From the NCBI RefSeq assembly GCF_014650555.1, contig NZ_BMVE01000001.1, positions 124,001-188,000 of the forward strand: a stretch of DNA of 64,000 bases, in the 5' to 3' direction. Source of the stretch: Streptomyces goshikiensis. GTDB lineage: Bacteria > Actinomycetota > Actinomycetes > Streptomycetales > Streptomycetaceae. The notes under the pieces were generated by a model. It was not told the origin of the DNA. It ran no database searches and saw nothing but the letters and a program-made list of their open reading frames with translations. The position numbers and the translations under genes are program-made. Below are positions 26,357 through 35,940 of this stretch, piece after piece (the stretch's first letter is position 1; each line of letters starts with the position of its first letter).

Positions 26357-27022
26357 CTACTTCTCCTGCTTCTCGGCGGCGCCCTGAACTCCGTCAGAGG
26401 CAGTGCCGCTCATGTTGTCCTTCTCGTCGTCCTGATCGGTCACGACGAGTCCCTGCAATGCCGCCCAACGGATGTCGACGGCGTCGTGGTGGTGGTCCGG
26501 GTCGTCGTTCAGGCTGAGCCCGCAATCGGGGCACAGTCCGAGACAGTCCTCCCGGCACACCGGCTGCAGCGGAAGTGCGAGCACCACCGCGTCGCGCAGC
26601 ACGGGTTCGAGGTCGAACAAGCCGTCCTCAAGGTGAAGCGTGTCCTCGTCGTCCTCGGCGTCGTCGGCCGGCTCCGCTGCGCGGCCCCGGTCGTCGGCGT
26701 CAGGGTACGAGAACATCTCCTGGAAGTCCGCCTTGAGCTCGCGCTCGACGGACTCCAGACACCTTACGCACTCCCCCGTCGCCGATGCACGGACGGTGCC
26801 TGTGACAAGCACCCCTTCCATGACCGACTCCAGCCGGAGGTTGAGCTTCAGCGGGGCGCCTTCCGGAACCCCGATGACGCCGGCGAGACCGAGGTCCGCC
26901 GGTGCCGCGATCTCACGGGACAGCCGCTGCATGGCACCAGGACGCCGACCCAGCTCGTGCGTGTCGAACACGAGGGGGTTGCGGTGGTCGAGGCGGGTAT
27001 TCAGGGCCGTTCCTGCTTTCAC
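26357..27022 (-). CDS. DUF177 (YceD-like) ribosome-biogenesis-associated protein
   Basis: About 221 residues from a GTG ([25 protein letters not shown]). It has the DUF177 C-terminal cysteine motif [17 protein letters not shown] and an acidic middle ([18 protein letters not shown]). Homologues are co-transcribed with rpmF and in other bacteria are linked to 23S rRNA accumulation. An ATG at 27064 would add 14 residues but would be part of an 8-bp hairpin, so the GTG at 27022 is preferred; the exact start is uncertain. Confidence 0.9.
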   Translation of the reverse strand: MKAGTALNTRLDHRNPLVFDTHELGRRPGAMQRLSREIAAPADLGLAGVIGVPEGAPLKLNLRLESVMEGVLVTGTVRASATGECVRCLESVERELKADFQEMFSYPDADDRGRAAEPADDAEDDEDTLHLEDGLFDLEPVLRDAVVLALPLQPVCREDCLGLCPDCGLSLNDDPDHHHDAVDIRWAALQGLVVTDQDDEKDNMSGTASDGVQGAAEKQEK

Positions 27023-27041
27023 AGATCGCTGAAGATCAAAT

Positions 27042-27064
27042 ATGCTGCCGCTCAAGGGCAGCAT
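27042..27064 (-). terminator. Small hairpin upstream of the DUF177-rpmF-rnc unit
   Basis: ATGCTGCC (27042-27049) and GGCAGCAT (27057-27064) with a 7-base loop, followed on the minus strand by ATATTTGATCTT. It lies 69 bases beyond the stop of the upstream coiled-coil gene and could terminate it or sit in the leader of the DUF177 gene. Confidence 0.4.
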
Positions 27065-27132
27065 GGACCGCGGTGCATACGCGCGACCGAAGAGCCAGGA
27101 TACCCGGCGCTTCGCTCTGAGCCCAATCCGGG

Positions 27133-28209
27133 CTAGCGACCCTGTTCGTACTGGCGCAGCTGGTCCAGGTTGATCATGCTCGTGTCGAAGAAGCTGGTCT
27201 CGTCGAGCGCGGCCTGCTGCGGGTGCTCGGGCTGCTGCTGCGCCGGCTGTTCCCCGGGCTGCTGGACCTGCTGACCGTAGCCGCCGTACGGATCCGGCTG
27301 CTGCTCGTAGGACACGGCGTACGGGTCGGGCTGCTGCGCCTGCTGCGGGTAGCCGCCGTACGCGTCCTGGTAGGAGTACGCGGCCGGCTGCTGGGGCTGC
27401 TGGTAGCCGTACCCGTCGTACACCGGCTCCGGCTGGGCCGGCTGGGACTGCGCCGGGATCAGCGGGGCGACGGGCGCCTGCGGCTCCGCGAGGCCCGCCA
27501 GGAAGTCCGCGTCGCTCGCCGAGCGGGACTGCTGCCCGCCCGCCGCGTCCTGGGCGGCCATGTGCGCGCCGAGGTCGTCCGTCGGGACCCGGCCCAGCAG
27601 CTTCTGGCGACCGCGCCCGACGGCCTCCAGGGTCGCCGAGAGCACCGCCTCGAAGGTGGCGAGCTTGGTGTCCACGTACGCGTCCGCCTGCCGGCGCTGC
27701 GTCTGCGGGTCGTCGCTGGGCTCGGGGGCGTCGGTGTCCGGGTAGCCCTGGTCGTCCAGACCCGGGCCGCGGCCGAGCAGCTTCTCGCGGCCCCGGTCCA
27801 CCGACCCGATGGTCTTGCTGAGCACGACCTCGAAGTTCGCGAGCTTGCTGTCGACGTAGTCGTCGGCCTCGGCGCGGATCTCCTCGGCCTCGCGGCGGGC
27901 GTCCGCCAGGATCCGGTCCGCCTCGTCCTGGGAGCGCCGCGCGACCTCGGTGTCGGAGATCAGCGAACCGCGCTGGGCGTGCGCCGACTCGATGATCCGG
28001 TCCGCCTCGCGGCGGGCCTCCTCGACCATCTGTTCGCGGTCGCCGATGAGCTCCCGCGCCTGCGCGAGCGAACCGGGCAGCGCGTGGCGCACTTCTTCGA
28101 GCTGGGCGAGCAGCTCCGCGCGGTTGATCACGCAGGAGGCCGACATGGGCATGGACCGGGCGCCGCCGACGGCCGCGACGATCTCGTCGAGCTTCTTCTG
28201 CACGTCCAT
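27133..28209 (-). CDS. Coiled-coil protein (DivIVA/AtpF-like) with Gln/Tyr-rich tail
   Basis: 358 residues. The first 230 are predicted helix with two similar modules, each with an ADxYVDxKLAxFE motif (ADDYVDSKLANFEVVLSKTIGSVDRGREKLLGR and AYVDTKLATFEAVLSATLEAVGRGRQKLLGR in part), separated by an acidic linker. The tail is rich in Gln, Pro and Tyr (YGYQQPQQPAAYSYQDAYGG). It is often annotated as an ATP synthase B-like or cell-division initiation protein; neither role is shown. Internal duplication suggests a scaffolding or membrane-proximal function. Confidence 0.82.
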   Translation of the reverse strand: MDVQKKLDEIVAAVGGARSMPMSASCVINRAELLAQLEEVRHALPGSLAQARELIGDREQMVEEARREADRIIESAHAQRGSLISDTEVARRSQDEADRILADARREAEEIRAEADDYVDSKLANFEVVLSKTIGSVDRGREKLLGRGPGLDDQGYPDTDAPEPSDDPQTQRRQADAYVDTKLATFEAVLSATLEAVGRGRQKLLGRVPTDDLGAHMAAQDAAGGQQSRSASDADFLAGLAEPQAPVAPLIPAQSQPAQPEPVYDGYGYQQPQQPAAYSYQDAYGGYPQQAQQPDPYAVSYEQQPDPYGGYGQQVQQPGEQPAQQQPEHPQQAALDETSFFDTSMINLDQLRQYEQGR

Positions 28210-28271
28210 GGGGGCTCGCACTCTCTCGGCCTCGGGCGGTTCCTGAGACGGACGGGACGACTTTAAGGCCA

Positions 28272-28287
28272 CCGGGCGGGCGCCCGG
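28272..28287 (-). terminator. Possible terminator after coaD
   Basis: CCGGGCG (28272-28278) and CGCCCGG (28281-28287) separated by two bases, beginning 27 bases beyond the coaD stop. A short GC-only stem; weak support. Confidence 0.35.
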
Positions 28288-28313
28288 CACCCGGCCGAGG
28301 TGCCCTCAGTCCG

Positions 28314-28793
28314 TCACTTCTCGCCCAGTCGCTCGACGAGCGCCGCGTGCACGTGCGCGGGGAGGAGGTGGGCGACGTCCCCGCCCCAGGCCGCGACCTC
28401 CTTGACCAGGGAGGAGGACAGGAAGCTGTAGGTGGGGATGGTCGGGACGAACAGCGTCTCGATGCCCGACAGGCCCCTGTTCATCTGGGCCATCTGGAGC
28501 TCGTAGTCGAAGTCACTGACCGCGCGCAGGCCCTTGACGATCGCCGGGATGTCCCGCTGCTTGCAGAAGTCGACGAGCAGGCCGCGGAAGGCCTCGACCT
28601 GGACGTTGCCGTAGTCGGCCGTCGCCTCGCGGATCAGCTCGATCCGCTCCTCTACGGTGAACAGGCCCTGCTTCGACTCGTTGATCCCCACGGCGATGTA
28701 CACGACGTCGTACAGGCTTGAGGCGCGTCCGATGACGTCGAGGTGTCCGTTGTGGATGGGATCGAAGGACCCCGGACAGACGACGCGGCGCAA
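28314..28793 (-). CDS. coaD: Phosphopantetheine adenylyltransferase
   Basis: 159 residues from a TTG with GAGGGAG five bases upstream; this gives LRRVVCPGSFDPIHNGHLD, which matches the family N-terminus better than the ATG at 28811, whose extra six residues are not conserved. The nucleotidyltransferase motif (PGSFDPIHNGH) and the C-terminal YSFLSSSLVKEVA helix are complete. It makes dephospho-CoA from 4'-phosphopantetheine and ATP. It directly follows rsmD, the usual bacterial pairing. Confidence 0.95.
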   Translation of the reverse strand: MRRVVCPGSFDPIHNGHLDVIGRASSLYDVVYIAVGINESKQGLFTVEERIELIREATADYGNVQVEAFRGLLVDFCKQRDIPAIVKGLRAVSDFDYELQMAQMNRGLSGIETLFVPTIPTYSFLSSSLVKEVAAWGGDVAHLLPAHVHAALVERLGEK

Positions 28794-28807
28794 CTGAACT
28801 CCCTCGT

Positions 28808-29386
28808 TCATGACTCTTCGCTGGTGAAAGCGGCGCGGCCGTACCAGAGGGTCCCCTCGCCGTACTTCCGCGAACGGAGCGGCTCGAACCCCTCGGGCCA
28901 CGGGAAGGCCCCGCTCCTGGTGCTCCGTTCCACGGTGACCAGTGCATCGTCGGTGAGCCAGCCATTGGACCGGAGTGTGATCAGGATCTCGCGGAGTTCC
29001 TGGTGGTCCACGGCGTACGGCGGGTCCAGGAAGACGATGTCGTACGGCTCGCCCTGCGCGGCGGCCGCGACGATCTGCTCGGCCTTCCCGGCCCGGAACT
29101 CGGCGCCCGGCAGGCCGACCGCCTCGATGTTGTCCCGGATGGCCTTGGCGGCCTTCGCGTCGGGCTCGACCAGCAGCGCCCGGTCGGCGCCGCGCGAGAG
29201 GGACTCCAGGCCGACCGCGCCGGAGCCGGCGTAGAGGTCGAGGACCCGGGCTCCCTCGACTCCGTGCAGGGACTCCCAGGTGGAGAAGAGCCCTTCGCGC
29301 ATCCGGTCCGAGGTCGGGCGGGTGCCGGTGCCGGGCGGCACGGCGAGCCGTCGCCCGCCGGCGCTGCCGGCGATCACGCGGGTCAT
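28808..29386 (-). CDS. rsmD: 16S rRNA (guanine966-N2)-methyltransferase RsmD
   Basis: 192 residues. The AdoMet-binding loop (VLDLYAGSGAVGLESLSRG) and the catalytic DPPY motif (FLDPPYAVDHQELREIL) identify the family. It begins MTRVIAGSAGGRRLAVPPG, the conserved N-terminus. It is 61 bases after recG and overlaps the leader of coaD, so the three genes probably form one unit. Confidence 0.95.
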   Translation of the reverse strand: MTRVIAGSAGGRRLAVPPGTGTRPTSDRMREGLFSTWESLHGVEGARVLDLYAGSGAVGLESLSRGADRALLVEPDAKAAKAIRDNIEAVGLPGAEFRAGKAEQIVAAAAQGEPYDIVFLDPPYAVDHQELREILITLRSNGWLTDDALVTVERSTRSGAFPWPEGFEPLRSRKYGEGTLWYGRAAFTSEES

Positions 29387-29447
29387 CTGGGGTCCTTCGG
29401 TGGGGAGGCGGAGAAACGTACAGGGGTTCCACGATAGGTCGTGCCGG

Positions 29448-31643
29448 TCAGCCCTTCTCCAGGTACTGCTCGCGCTCGGTGTCCAGCAGGGCGTCCAGCG
29501 CGAGCTTCAGGCCCGGCAGCCGCTCCAGTTCGGGGTCGTCGGCGACGACGCGGGTGGCCTCCTCCCGGGCCTGGGCGATGACCTCCTCGTCGTCGATGAC
29601 GGCGAGCATCCGCAGCGAGGAGCGGACCCCGGACTGGGCCTGCCCGAGCACGTCGCCCTCGCGGCGCTGCTCCAGGTCGATCCGGGAGAGCTCGAAGCCG
29701 TCCAGGGTGGCGGCCACGGCCGCGAGCCGGGCCCGGGCGGGGCTGGCCTCGTGCATCTCGCTGACGAGCAGGCACAGTCCGGGCGCGGAGCCTCGGCCGA
29801 CGCGGCCGCGCAGCTGGTGGAGCTGGGAGACGCCGAACCGGTCGGCGTCCATGATCACCATGACGGTGGAGTTGGGGACGTTCACCCCGACCTCGATGAC
29901 GGTGGTGGCGACCAGCACCTTGACCTCGCCGGCGGCGAACCGGCGCATGACGTCGTCCTTGTCGGCGGGGTCCATCCGGCCGTGGAGCACCTCGACGCTC
30001 AGCCCGGCCAGCGCCCCGCCGCGCAGTTCGTCGGCGATCTCCAGGACGGCGAGCGGCGGCCGCTTGTCCCCGTCGGCCTCGGCGGACTTCTTCTTGGGGT
30101 CGGCGGTCTCTTCGTCGCCGATCCGCGGGCAGACCACATAGGCCTGGTGGCCCTTCCCGACCTCCTCGCGGACCCGCTCCCAGGCCCGGGCCAGGAAGTG
30201 CGGCTTGTCCTTGGCGGGCACCACGTGGGTGGCGATCGGGGAGCGCCCGGCCGGCAGCTGGTCGAGGACGGAGGTCTCCAGGTCGCCGAAGACGGTCATG
30301 GCGACGGTCCGCGGGATCGGGGTCGCGGTCATGACGAGCAGGTGCGGGGGCTGCTTCCCCTTGGACCGCAGCGCGTCGCGCTGCTCGACTCCGAAGCGGT
30401 GCTGCTCGTCCACCACGACCAGGCCGAGGTCGTGGAACTGCACCTTGTCCTCGATCAGGGCGTGGGTGCCGATGACGATCCCGGCCTCGCCGGTGACCAG
30501 GTCGAGCAGCGCCTTGCGGCGCGCAGGCATCCCCATGGACCCGGTGAGCAGCACGACTTTGGTGCCCTGGTCCGAGCCCCCGAGCATGCCGCCCTCGGCG
30601 AGTTCGCCCATCATCTCGGTGATGGACCGGTGGTGCTGCTGCGCGAGCACCTCGGTGGGCGCGAGCATCGCGGCCTGCCCGCCGCAGTCCACGACGGCGA
30701 GCATGGCCCGCAGCGCCACCATCGTCTTACCGCTGCCGACTTCGCCCTGGAGGAGGCGGTGCATGGGGTGCTCGGTGGCGAGGTCGTCGAAGATCTCCTT
30801 CGAGACGGTCTGCTGGCCTTCGGTGAGGGTGAAGGGGAGTTTGGCGTCGAAGGCGTCGAGCAGGCCGCCGGGGGCGGGGCGGCGGGGGACGGCCGGGAGC
30901 TGGGAGTCGGCGCGGCGGCGGCGGGCCAGGGCGACCTGGAGGACGAAGGCCTCGTCCCACTTCAGGCGCTGGCGGGCGTCCTCGACATCGGCCTTGGTGG
31001 CCGGGCGGTGGATCTTCAGCAGGGCCTCGGTGAGCGGGACCAGGCCGCGGCCCTCGCGCAGGGCGGGCGGCAGCGGGTCCACAGTCTCCCGGGCGCTGGG
31101 CAGGACGGCGTCCACGCACTTGGCGATCTTCCAGGACTCCAGCTTGGCGCAGGCCGGGTAGATCGGGATGAGCCGGCCGGCGAAGGCGGTGGCGGCGTCC
31201 TGGTCGGAGGCGTCCGCACCGAGGGGCTCGTAGGCCGGGTGGGAGAGCTGGAGCTTGCGGTTGAACATGCCGACCTTGCCCGCGAACATGGCGCGGGTCC
31301 CGGGCAGCAGCTCCTTGTGCGGTTTGTGGACCCCGGCGCCGAAGAAGACCAGCTGGAGGCGGCCGTTGCCGTCGGTGATGGTGACTTCGAGGCGTTTGCC
31401 GCGGCCGCCGTTGAAGGTGAGGATCCGGGCGTCCGCGACCTGCGCCACCACCGTCACGTGCTCGTCGAGCTGGTCGGCGAGTTCGGTCAGCGCCGTCAGC
31501 TCGCCGCGCTCCGCGTACTTGCGCGGGTAGTGGTGGAGCAGGTCCAGGGCCGTGTGCAGGCCGAGCTGTTCGGCCAGCACCTTGGCGGTGGCGGGGCCGA
31601 GCGTCTTCTTGAGGTCTTCGTCGAGCGCGGGCACGTGTTCCAT
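29448..31643 (-). CDS. recG: ATP-dependent DNA helicase RecG
   Basis: 731 residues. An N-terminal wedge/OB domain is followed by helicase motifs: GEVGSGKTMVAL (motif I), VVDEQHRFG (II, DEQH), VMTATPIPRT (III), and ATTVIEVGVNVPN with QLRGRVGRG in the second helicase domain. It remodels stalled replication forks and Holliday junctions. The start ATG at 31643 is followed by EHVPALDEDLKKTLG; the long frame upstream overlaps the DAK2 gene and is shadow. The order rpmB-DAK2-recG is conserved in Gram-positive bacteria. Confidence 0.97.
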   Translation of the reverse strand: MEHVPALDEDLKKTLGPATAKVLAEQLGLHTALDLLHHYPRKYAERGELTALTELADQLDEHVTVVAQVADARILTFNGGRGKRLEVTITDGNGRLQLVFFGAGVHKPHKELLPGTRAMFAGKVGMFNRKLQLSHPAYEPLGADASDQDAATAFAGRLIPIYPACAKLESWKIAKCVDAVLPSARETVDPLPPALREGRGLVPLTEALLKIHRPATKADVEDARQRLKWDEAFVLQVALARRRRADSQLPAVPRRPAPGGLLDAFDAKLPFTLTEGQQTVSKEIFDDLATEHPMHRLLQGEVGSGKTMVALRAMLAVVDCGGQAAMLAPTEVLAQQHHRSITEMMGELAEGGMLGGSDQGTKVVLLTGSMGMPARRKALLDLVTGEAGIVIGTHALIEDKVQFHDLGLVVVDEQHRFGVEQRDALRSKGKQPPHLLVMTATPIPRTVAMTVFGDLETSVLDQLPAGRSPIATHVVPAKDKPHFLARAWERVREEVGKGHQAYVVCPRIGDEETADPKKKSAEADGDKRPPLAVLEIADELRGGALAGLSVEVLHGRMDPADKDDVMRRFAAGEVKVLVATTVIEVGVNVPNSTVMVIMDADRFGVSQLHQLRGRVGRGSAPGLCLLVSEMHEASPARARLAAVAATLDGFELSRIDLEQRREGDVLGQAQSGVRSSLRMLAVIDDEEVIAQAREEATRVVADDPELERLPGLKLALDALLDTEREQYLEKG

Positions 31644-31669
31644 TGCACACCATGGCGCTGACAACCCGG

Positions 31670-33343
31670 CTATTCGACCCCGATGAGGAGCGGCGGCGAG
31701 TACCGTCCGCCGCGGTAGGTGACGGTGTCCACGGCCAGGTGCCCGTGCTGTACGTAGGCCTCCAGGTGCTCGGCGAGGGCGTCGGGCACCTCCGGTCCGA
31801 GGACGAGGGTGACGAGTTCGCCGCCGGAGCCGAGCATCCGCTCCAGCACCGCCTCGGCGGTCTCCGGCAGGGCGGCGCCGATGACGGCGACGTCCCCGTC
31901 GATGAGCCCGAGGACGTCCCCGGCCTGGCAGATGCCCGCGGAGGTGAAGGACCGGCTCTCGGCGACGGCCAGTTCCGCGTAGCGGGTGGCGCCGGCCGCG
32001 GCGGTCATGGCGACCACGTCCTCGTCGAAGCTGCCCTCCGGGTCGTGCACGGCGAGCGCGGCCAGTGCCTGGACGGCGGACCGGGTGGGGATCACCGCGA
32101 CCCGGACGCCGTCTGCGCGGGCCTGCTCGGCGGCGGCCCCGGCGGCCGCCCGCCCGTCGGGGCCGCCCGGCAGCAGCACCACCTCGCGGGCGTGGGCCCG
32201 CGCGATGGCGTCGGCCAGCGCGGCGGCGGTCGGCTCCTCCCCGGGCCGGGTGAGCACGGTGGTGGCGCCCGCCTCGGCGCAGAGCCCGGCGAGCCCCTCG
32301 CCGGGGACGACGGCGACCACGGCCCGCTGGGCGCGTTCGCCCCGGCCGCGGCGGCGCTCGTCGCCGAAATGGGTGATGCGGATCCGGTACGGCCGCCCGG
32401 CGACCACCCCGGCCTCCACCGCCGCGCCGGGGTCGTCGACGTGGACGTGGACGTTCCAGAGCCCGTCGCCGCCGACCACGACCAGGGAGTCGCCGAGTCC
32501 GTCGAGCCGGGCGCGCAGCGCCGTGACCGCCGCCTCGGTGGCCTCCAGCAGGTAGATCACCTCGTACGCGGGGCCGCCCTGCTCCTCGGCGCACGGCTCG
32601 GGCGTCCGCGGTACGGGCACGGCCCGTCCGCGGACGGGTTCCTGCCCGGGTTCCTGCCCGGAGAGCGCCTGCCAGAGCGCCCCGAGTACGGCGACCAGCC
32701 CGCAGCCCCCGGCGTCGACCACCCCGGCCCGCCCCAGCGCGGCCAGCTGGCCCGGGGTCTGCGCGAGGGCCGCCCGGGCCCCGTCGTAGGCGGCGCGGGC
32801 CACCTCGGCGGCGGTCCCGGCGGTGGTCAGGGCGGCTTCCCCGGCGCGCGCGGCGGCGGTCGCGACGGTGAGCATGGTGCCCTCGACGGGGTGCGCGACG
32901 GCCCGGTACGCCTCCTCGGCGGCCCGGGTCAGCGCCTGGGCGAGCAGCCCGGCGGGGCCGCGGCCCTCGGGTTCGGTGCCCAGTACGTCGGCCACCCCGC
33001 GCAGCAGCTGCGCCAGGATCGTCCCGGAGTTGCCGCGGGCGCCTATGAGGGCGCCGTGCGCGTAGGCCCGTACCGCCTCGGGCAGGGAGGGCGGGGCTGT
33101 GGTGTCGCTCACGCCGGCCGGTCCGGTCCCCCCGGCCCCGAAGACGGCGTCGAGCGCGCGGTCGCCGGATTCGGCGGTCAGGTAGAGGTTGGTGCCGGTG
33201 TCGGCGTCGGCGACGGGGTAGACGTTGATCGCGTCGATGTCCTCGCGGGCCCGGCCCAGTGCTGCCAGGGCGAGCGAGCTCCAGGTGCGCACCGCTTCGG
33301 CGTCGAGCTCGTCGGCGGGCTGCGGCTGGGGCTCGTGCGGCAC
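31670..33343 (-). CDS. DAK2/DhaL-domain protein (fatty acid kinase FakA-like)
   Basis: 557 residues from a GTG with AGGAGGA seven bases upstream. The DhaL domain shows INVYPVADADTGTNLYLT, with the aspartates that hold ADP-magnesium, and GARGNSGTILAQLLRG. A middle and a C-terminal domain (SFDEDVVAMTAAAGATRYAE, then GDVAVIG) follow as in YloV/FakA. Homologues phosphorylate fatty acids together with a FakB protein; no FakB gene is nearby, so this activity is inferred. It is divergent from rpmB and precedes recG. Confidence 0.88.
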   Translation of the reverse strand: MPHEPQPQPADELDAEAVRTWSSLALAALGRAREDIDAINVYPVADADTGTNLYLTAESGDRALDAVFGAGGTGPAGVSDTTAPPSLPEAVRAYAHGALIGARGNSGTILAQLLRGVADVLGTEPEGRGPAGLLAQALTRAAEEAYRAVAHPVEGTMLTVATAAARAGEAALTTAGTAAEVARAAYDGARAALAQTPGQLAALGRAGVVDAGGCGLVAVLGALWQALSGQEPGQEPVRGRAVPVPRTPEPCAEEQGGPAYEVIYLLEATEAAVTALRARLDGLGDSLVVVGGDGLWNVHVHVDDPGAAVEAGVVAGRPYRIRITHFGDERRRGRGERAQRAVVAVVPGEGLAGLCAEAGATTVLTRPGEEPTAAALADAIARAHAREVVLLPGGPDGRAAAGAAAEQARADGVRVAVIPTRSAVQALAALAVHDPEGSFDEDVVAMTAAAGATRYAELAVAESRSFTSAGICQAGDVLGLIDGDVAVIGAALPETAEAVLERMLGSGGELVTLVLGPEVPDALAEHLEAYVQHGHLAVDTVTYRGGRYSPPLLIGVE

Positions 33344-33482
33344 CGGGCGTTCCTCCTCGTGCGGGCCAGGGTTCACCGCAGGGTAACGAAGGACGGCCGC
33401 CGCCCCCGGACCCCGGGGCGGGGTCGGCGGCGGCCGTGGTAGTTTTCTAGGACGGACGCAGTCGTTGTATGCTGCTCCGGTT

Positions 33483-33580
33483 GCCCGATGAAAGTCGGGC
33501 CATTCCCCCGGCAAACCACTCAGACTTCGCAGACTTCTGATCCGGTGCGCCGGATTTCACTGTAAGTGCATCTGAAGTCT
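33483..33580 (+). promoter_or_regulatory. Structured leader of rpmB
   Basis: Three hairpins precede the L28 gene: GCCCGA/TCGGGC (33483-33488 with 33495-33500); ATCCGG-TGCG-CCGGAT (33540-33555); and enclosing the latter AGACTTC/GAAGTCT (33531-33537 with 33574-33580), which ends directly before the TTGGAG ribosome site. A -10-like TATGCT lies at 33468-33473. The layout suggests feedback or attenuation control; it is not a leader class I can name. Confidence 0.5.
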
Positions 33581-33592
33581 TTGGAGTGACCT

Positions 33593-33778
33593 GTGGCTGC
33601 CAACTGCGACGTTTGCGCCAAGGGGCCGAGCTTCGGCAACAACATCTCCCACTCGCACCGCCGCACCTCGCGTCGCTGGAACCCGAACATCCAGCGCGTC
33701 CGTGCCGTGGTCAATGGGACGCCGAAGCGCCTCAACGCCTGCACCTCGTGCATCAAGGCCGGCAAGGTCTCGCGCTGA
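33593..33778 (+). CDS. rpmB: 50S ribosomal protein L28
   Basis: 61 residues from a GTG. Sequence begins [20 protein letters not shown] and includes the second pair CTSC near the end, so this is the zinc-ribbon form rather than the cysteine-free paralogue made under zinc starvation. Divergent from the DAK2 gene. Followed by a textbook terminator. Confidence 0.98.
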   Translation: MAANCDVCAKGPSFGNNISHSHRRTSRRWNPNIQRVRAVVNGTPKRLNACTSCIKAGKVSR

Positions 33779-33816
33779 CGCCACCCGTCGTAGCGCAGCC
33801 CTTTCCGGTTGCCAAG

Positions 33817-33848
33817 AAGGCCGGTCCACCCTGGTGGACCGGCCTTTT
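33817..33848 (+). terminator. Intrinsic terminator after rpmB
   Basis: Perfect 14-bp stem (AAGGCCGGTCCACC at 33817-33830 with 33833-33846) followed by TTTT. It lies 38 bases beyond the rpmB stop and before the convergent thiD stop. Confidence 0.9.
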
Positions 33849-33911
33849 GCCTTGCCCGGACGCTGCCCGGACCCTGACCCGGACCTGACCCGGGTCGCGC
33901 GCGGCGCCGGT

Positions 33912-34715
33912 TCAGCGGTGCCACCGCCAGGCGTGGTCCACCGGGCCGATGCCGCCGCCGAGGGAGAATCCGGCGGCGATGGCGCCCGTGACGTACTCCT
34001 TGGCCCCGGTGACGGCCGCCGGCACCTCCAGGCCCTTGGCGAGGCCGGCTGCGATCGCGCTCGCCAGGGTGCAGCCCGTGCCGTGCGTGTGCCGGTTGTC
34101 GTGGCGGGGCGCCCGGAGCCAGAACTCCTCGGCCCCGTCCGTGAGCAGGTCCACCGCCTCGCCCGCGTGCGCCGCGAGATGACCGCCCTTGATCAGCGCC
34201 CAGCGCGGCCCGTACCCGAGGACGGCGTCGGCGGCCCGCCGCATGTCGTCCTCGCTCGTCACGGCGATCCCGGTGAGCTGTTCGACCTCGTCCAGGTTCG
34301 GGGTGGCCACGGTGGCCCGCGGCAGCAGCTCCTTGCGTACGGCTTCCAGCGCCGAGGGGGCGAGCAGCGCGTCCCCGTGCTTGGAGACGCCCACCGGGTC
34401 CACGACGGCCGGGGCGGCGGTTCCGGCCAGCAGTTCGGCCACCGTCTCCACCAGCACGGCGCCGGACAGCATCCCGGTCTTCACCGCCCCCACCCCGATG
34501 TCGTCCACCACGGCCCGGTACTGGGCCCTGACGGCCTCGGCGGGGAGTTCCCAGGCGCCCTTCACCCCGAGCGAGTTCTGCGCGGTCACGGCGGTCACCA
34601 CGCTCATGCCGTGGACGCCGAGCGCCAGCATGGTCTTGAGGTCGGCCTGGATGCCCGCGCCGCCGCCGGAGTCGGATCCGGCGACGGTCAGGCACAGCGG
34701 CGGGGCGGCGGTCAC
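33912..34715 (-). CDS. thiD: Bifunctional HMP kinase/HMP-phosphate kinase
   Basis: 267 residues from a GTG overlapping the thiL stop by four bases. Ribokinase-fold marks: [16 protein letters not shown] at the N-terminus, [13 protein letters not shown], and the ATP-site [14 protein letters not shown]. It phosphorylates hydroxymethylpyrimidine twice in thiamine synthesis. Coupled to thiL; no TPP riboswitch is visible before the pair. Confidence 0.96.
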   Translation of the reverse strand: MTAAPPLCLTVAGSDSGGGAGIQADLKTMLALGVHGMSVVTAVTAQNSLGVKGAWELPAEAVRAQYRAVVDDIGVGAVKTGMLSGAVLVETVAELLAGTAAPAVVDPVGVSKHGDALLAPSALEAVRKELLPRATVATPNLDEVEQLTGIAVTSEDDMRRAADAVLGYGPRWALIKGGHLAAHAGEAVDLLTDGAEEFWLRAPRHDNRHTHGTGCTLASAIAAGLAKGLEVPAAVTGAKEYVTGAIAAGFSLGGGIGPVDHAWRWHR

Positions 34716-35695
34716 CGGGCGGCGTCCTCGGCGGCCGGGTCGGCTCCGAAGTGGTCCCAGCCCCCGGTGGAGTGCCAGGGCGCGCCGTCCACGGTCACCT
34801 GGGGCTGCGCGGAGGGGTTCAGTACCTCGCCGATGACCTTCCAGCGGGCGGGGAGCTTCACGTCGGGCGGGAAGGTCGCCACGATGGCGTGGTCCTCCCC
34901 GCCGGTGAGCACCCACTGGAGCGGGTCCACGCCGACGGCCTGGCCGATGTCGTGCATCTGGGTCGGGATGTCCACGGCCGCCGAGCGCAGGTCGATCCGT
35001 ACCTTGCTGGCCTCGGCGATGTGCCCGAGGTCGGCGATCAGGCCGTCGCTGACGTCCGTCATGGCGGTGGCGCCGAGTCCGGCGGCGGCGGGGCCGGCGT
35101 GGTACGGCGGCTCGGGGCGCCGGTGCGCCTCGACGAAGGCCCGCGGGGAGCGGAAGCCGCGCGAGAGCACCGCGAAGCCGGCGGCGGACCAGCCGAGCCA
35201 GCCCGTGACGGCCACGACGTCGCCGGGCTGGGCGCCGGAGCGCAGCACGGGCTCGTGGTTGCGCAGGTCGCCGAGGGCGGTGATGGCGACGGTGATGGTG
35301 TCGCCGCGCACGACGTCCCCGCCGACGACGGCGGCGCCGGCGACCTGGCATTCGTCGCGGATGCCGTCCATCAGCTCGGTGGGCCAGGTGACCGGCAGTT
35401 CGGCCGGGACGACGAGGCCGAGCAGCAGCGCGGTCGGCACGGCGCCCATGGCGGCGATGTCGGCGAGGTTCTGCGCGGCGGCCTTGCGGCCGACGTCGTA
35501 GGCGGTGGACCAGTCGCGGCGGAAGTGCCTGCCTTCCAGCAGGATGTCCGTGCTCGCCACGACCCGCCGGTCGGGGGCCGACACCACCGCGGCGTCGTCG
35601 CCGGGTCCGAGCCGGACCGCCGGGGTGGTGGTGAGCCGTGAGGTGAGCTCCCGAATGAGCCCGAACTCCCCCAGCTCGCCCACAGTGCCCTTCAT
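34712..35695 (-). CDS. thiL: Thiamine-monophosphate kinase
   Basis: 327 residues. The PurM-like fold is shown by [35 protein letters not shown] and [16 protein letters not shown], with the metal-binding aspartates in place. It converts thiamine phosphate to the diphosphate. It is the first gene of thiL-thiD and divergent from the Lrp-type gene. Upstream, CGTCAAC occurs twice, 12 bases apart, at about 35756-35774. Confidence 0.96.
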   Translation of the reverse strand: MKGTVGELGEFGLIRELTSRLTTTPAVRLGPGDDAAVVSAPDRRVVASTDILLEGRHFRRDWSTAYDVGRKAAAQNLADIAAMGAVPTALLLGLVVPAELPVTWPTELMDGIRDECQVAGAAVVGGDVVRGDTITVAITALGDLRNHEPVLRSGAQPGDVVAVTGWLGWSAAGFAVLSRGFRSPRAFVEAHRRPEPPYHAGPAAAGLGATAMTDVSDGLIADLGHIAEASKVRIDLRSAAVDIPTQMHDIGQAVGVDPLQWVLTGGEDHAIVATFPPDVKLPARWKVIGEVLNPSAQPQVTVDGAPWHSTGGWDHFGADPAAEDAAR

Positions 35696-35940
35696 CGCTG
35701 TGCCCCTTCTTGCCCAGTCCGCTTGCGGTCGCGAGCCGTCACAGCTCTGGGTACCGTCAACAGATACGTCAACTTCTGCTCTCCGTACGCCCCGCCGTGC
35801 GTGGCGCCGGGCCCGCGGGTCTCCCCGTGACGCTCGGCGACGCGGTACCGTGGCGTCCCTTCTTCCCCGGGCCCGCCCGATCTGCCTGGGCCCATCCGAA
35901 GGTTAGGGGAAATGATCCTCGTGGCCGCCCTGGAGGTTCC

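Noticed and set aside
34712..35940. TPP riboswitch before thiL-thiD
   Set aside because: I looked for the conserved CUGAGA and thi-box-like segments upstream of thiL and did not find them.
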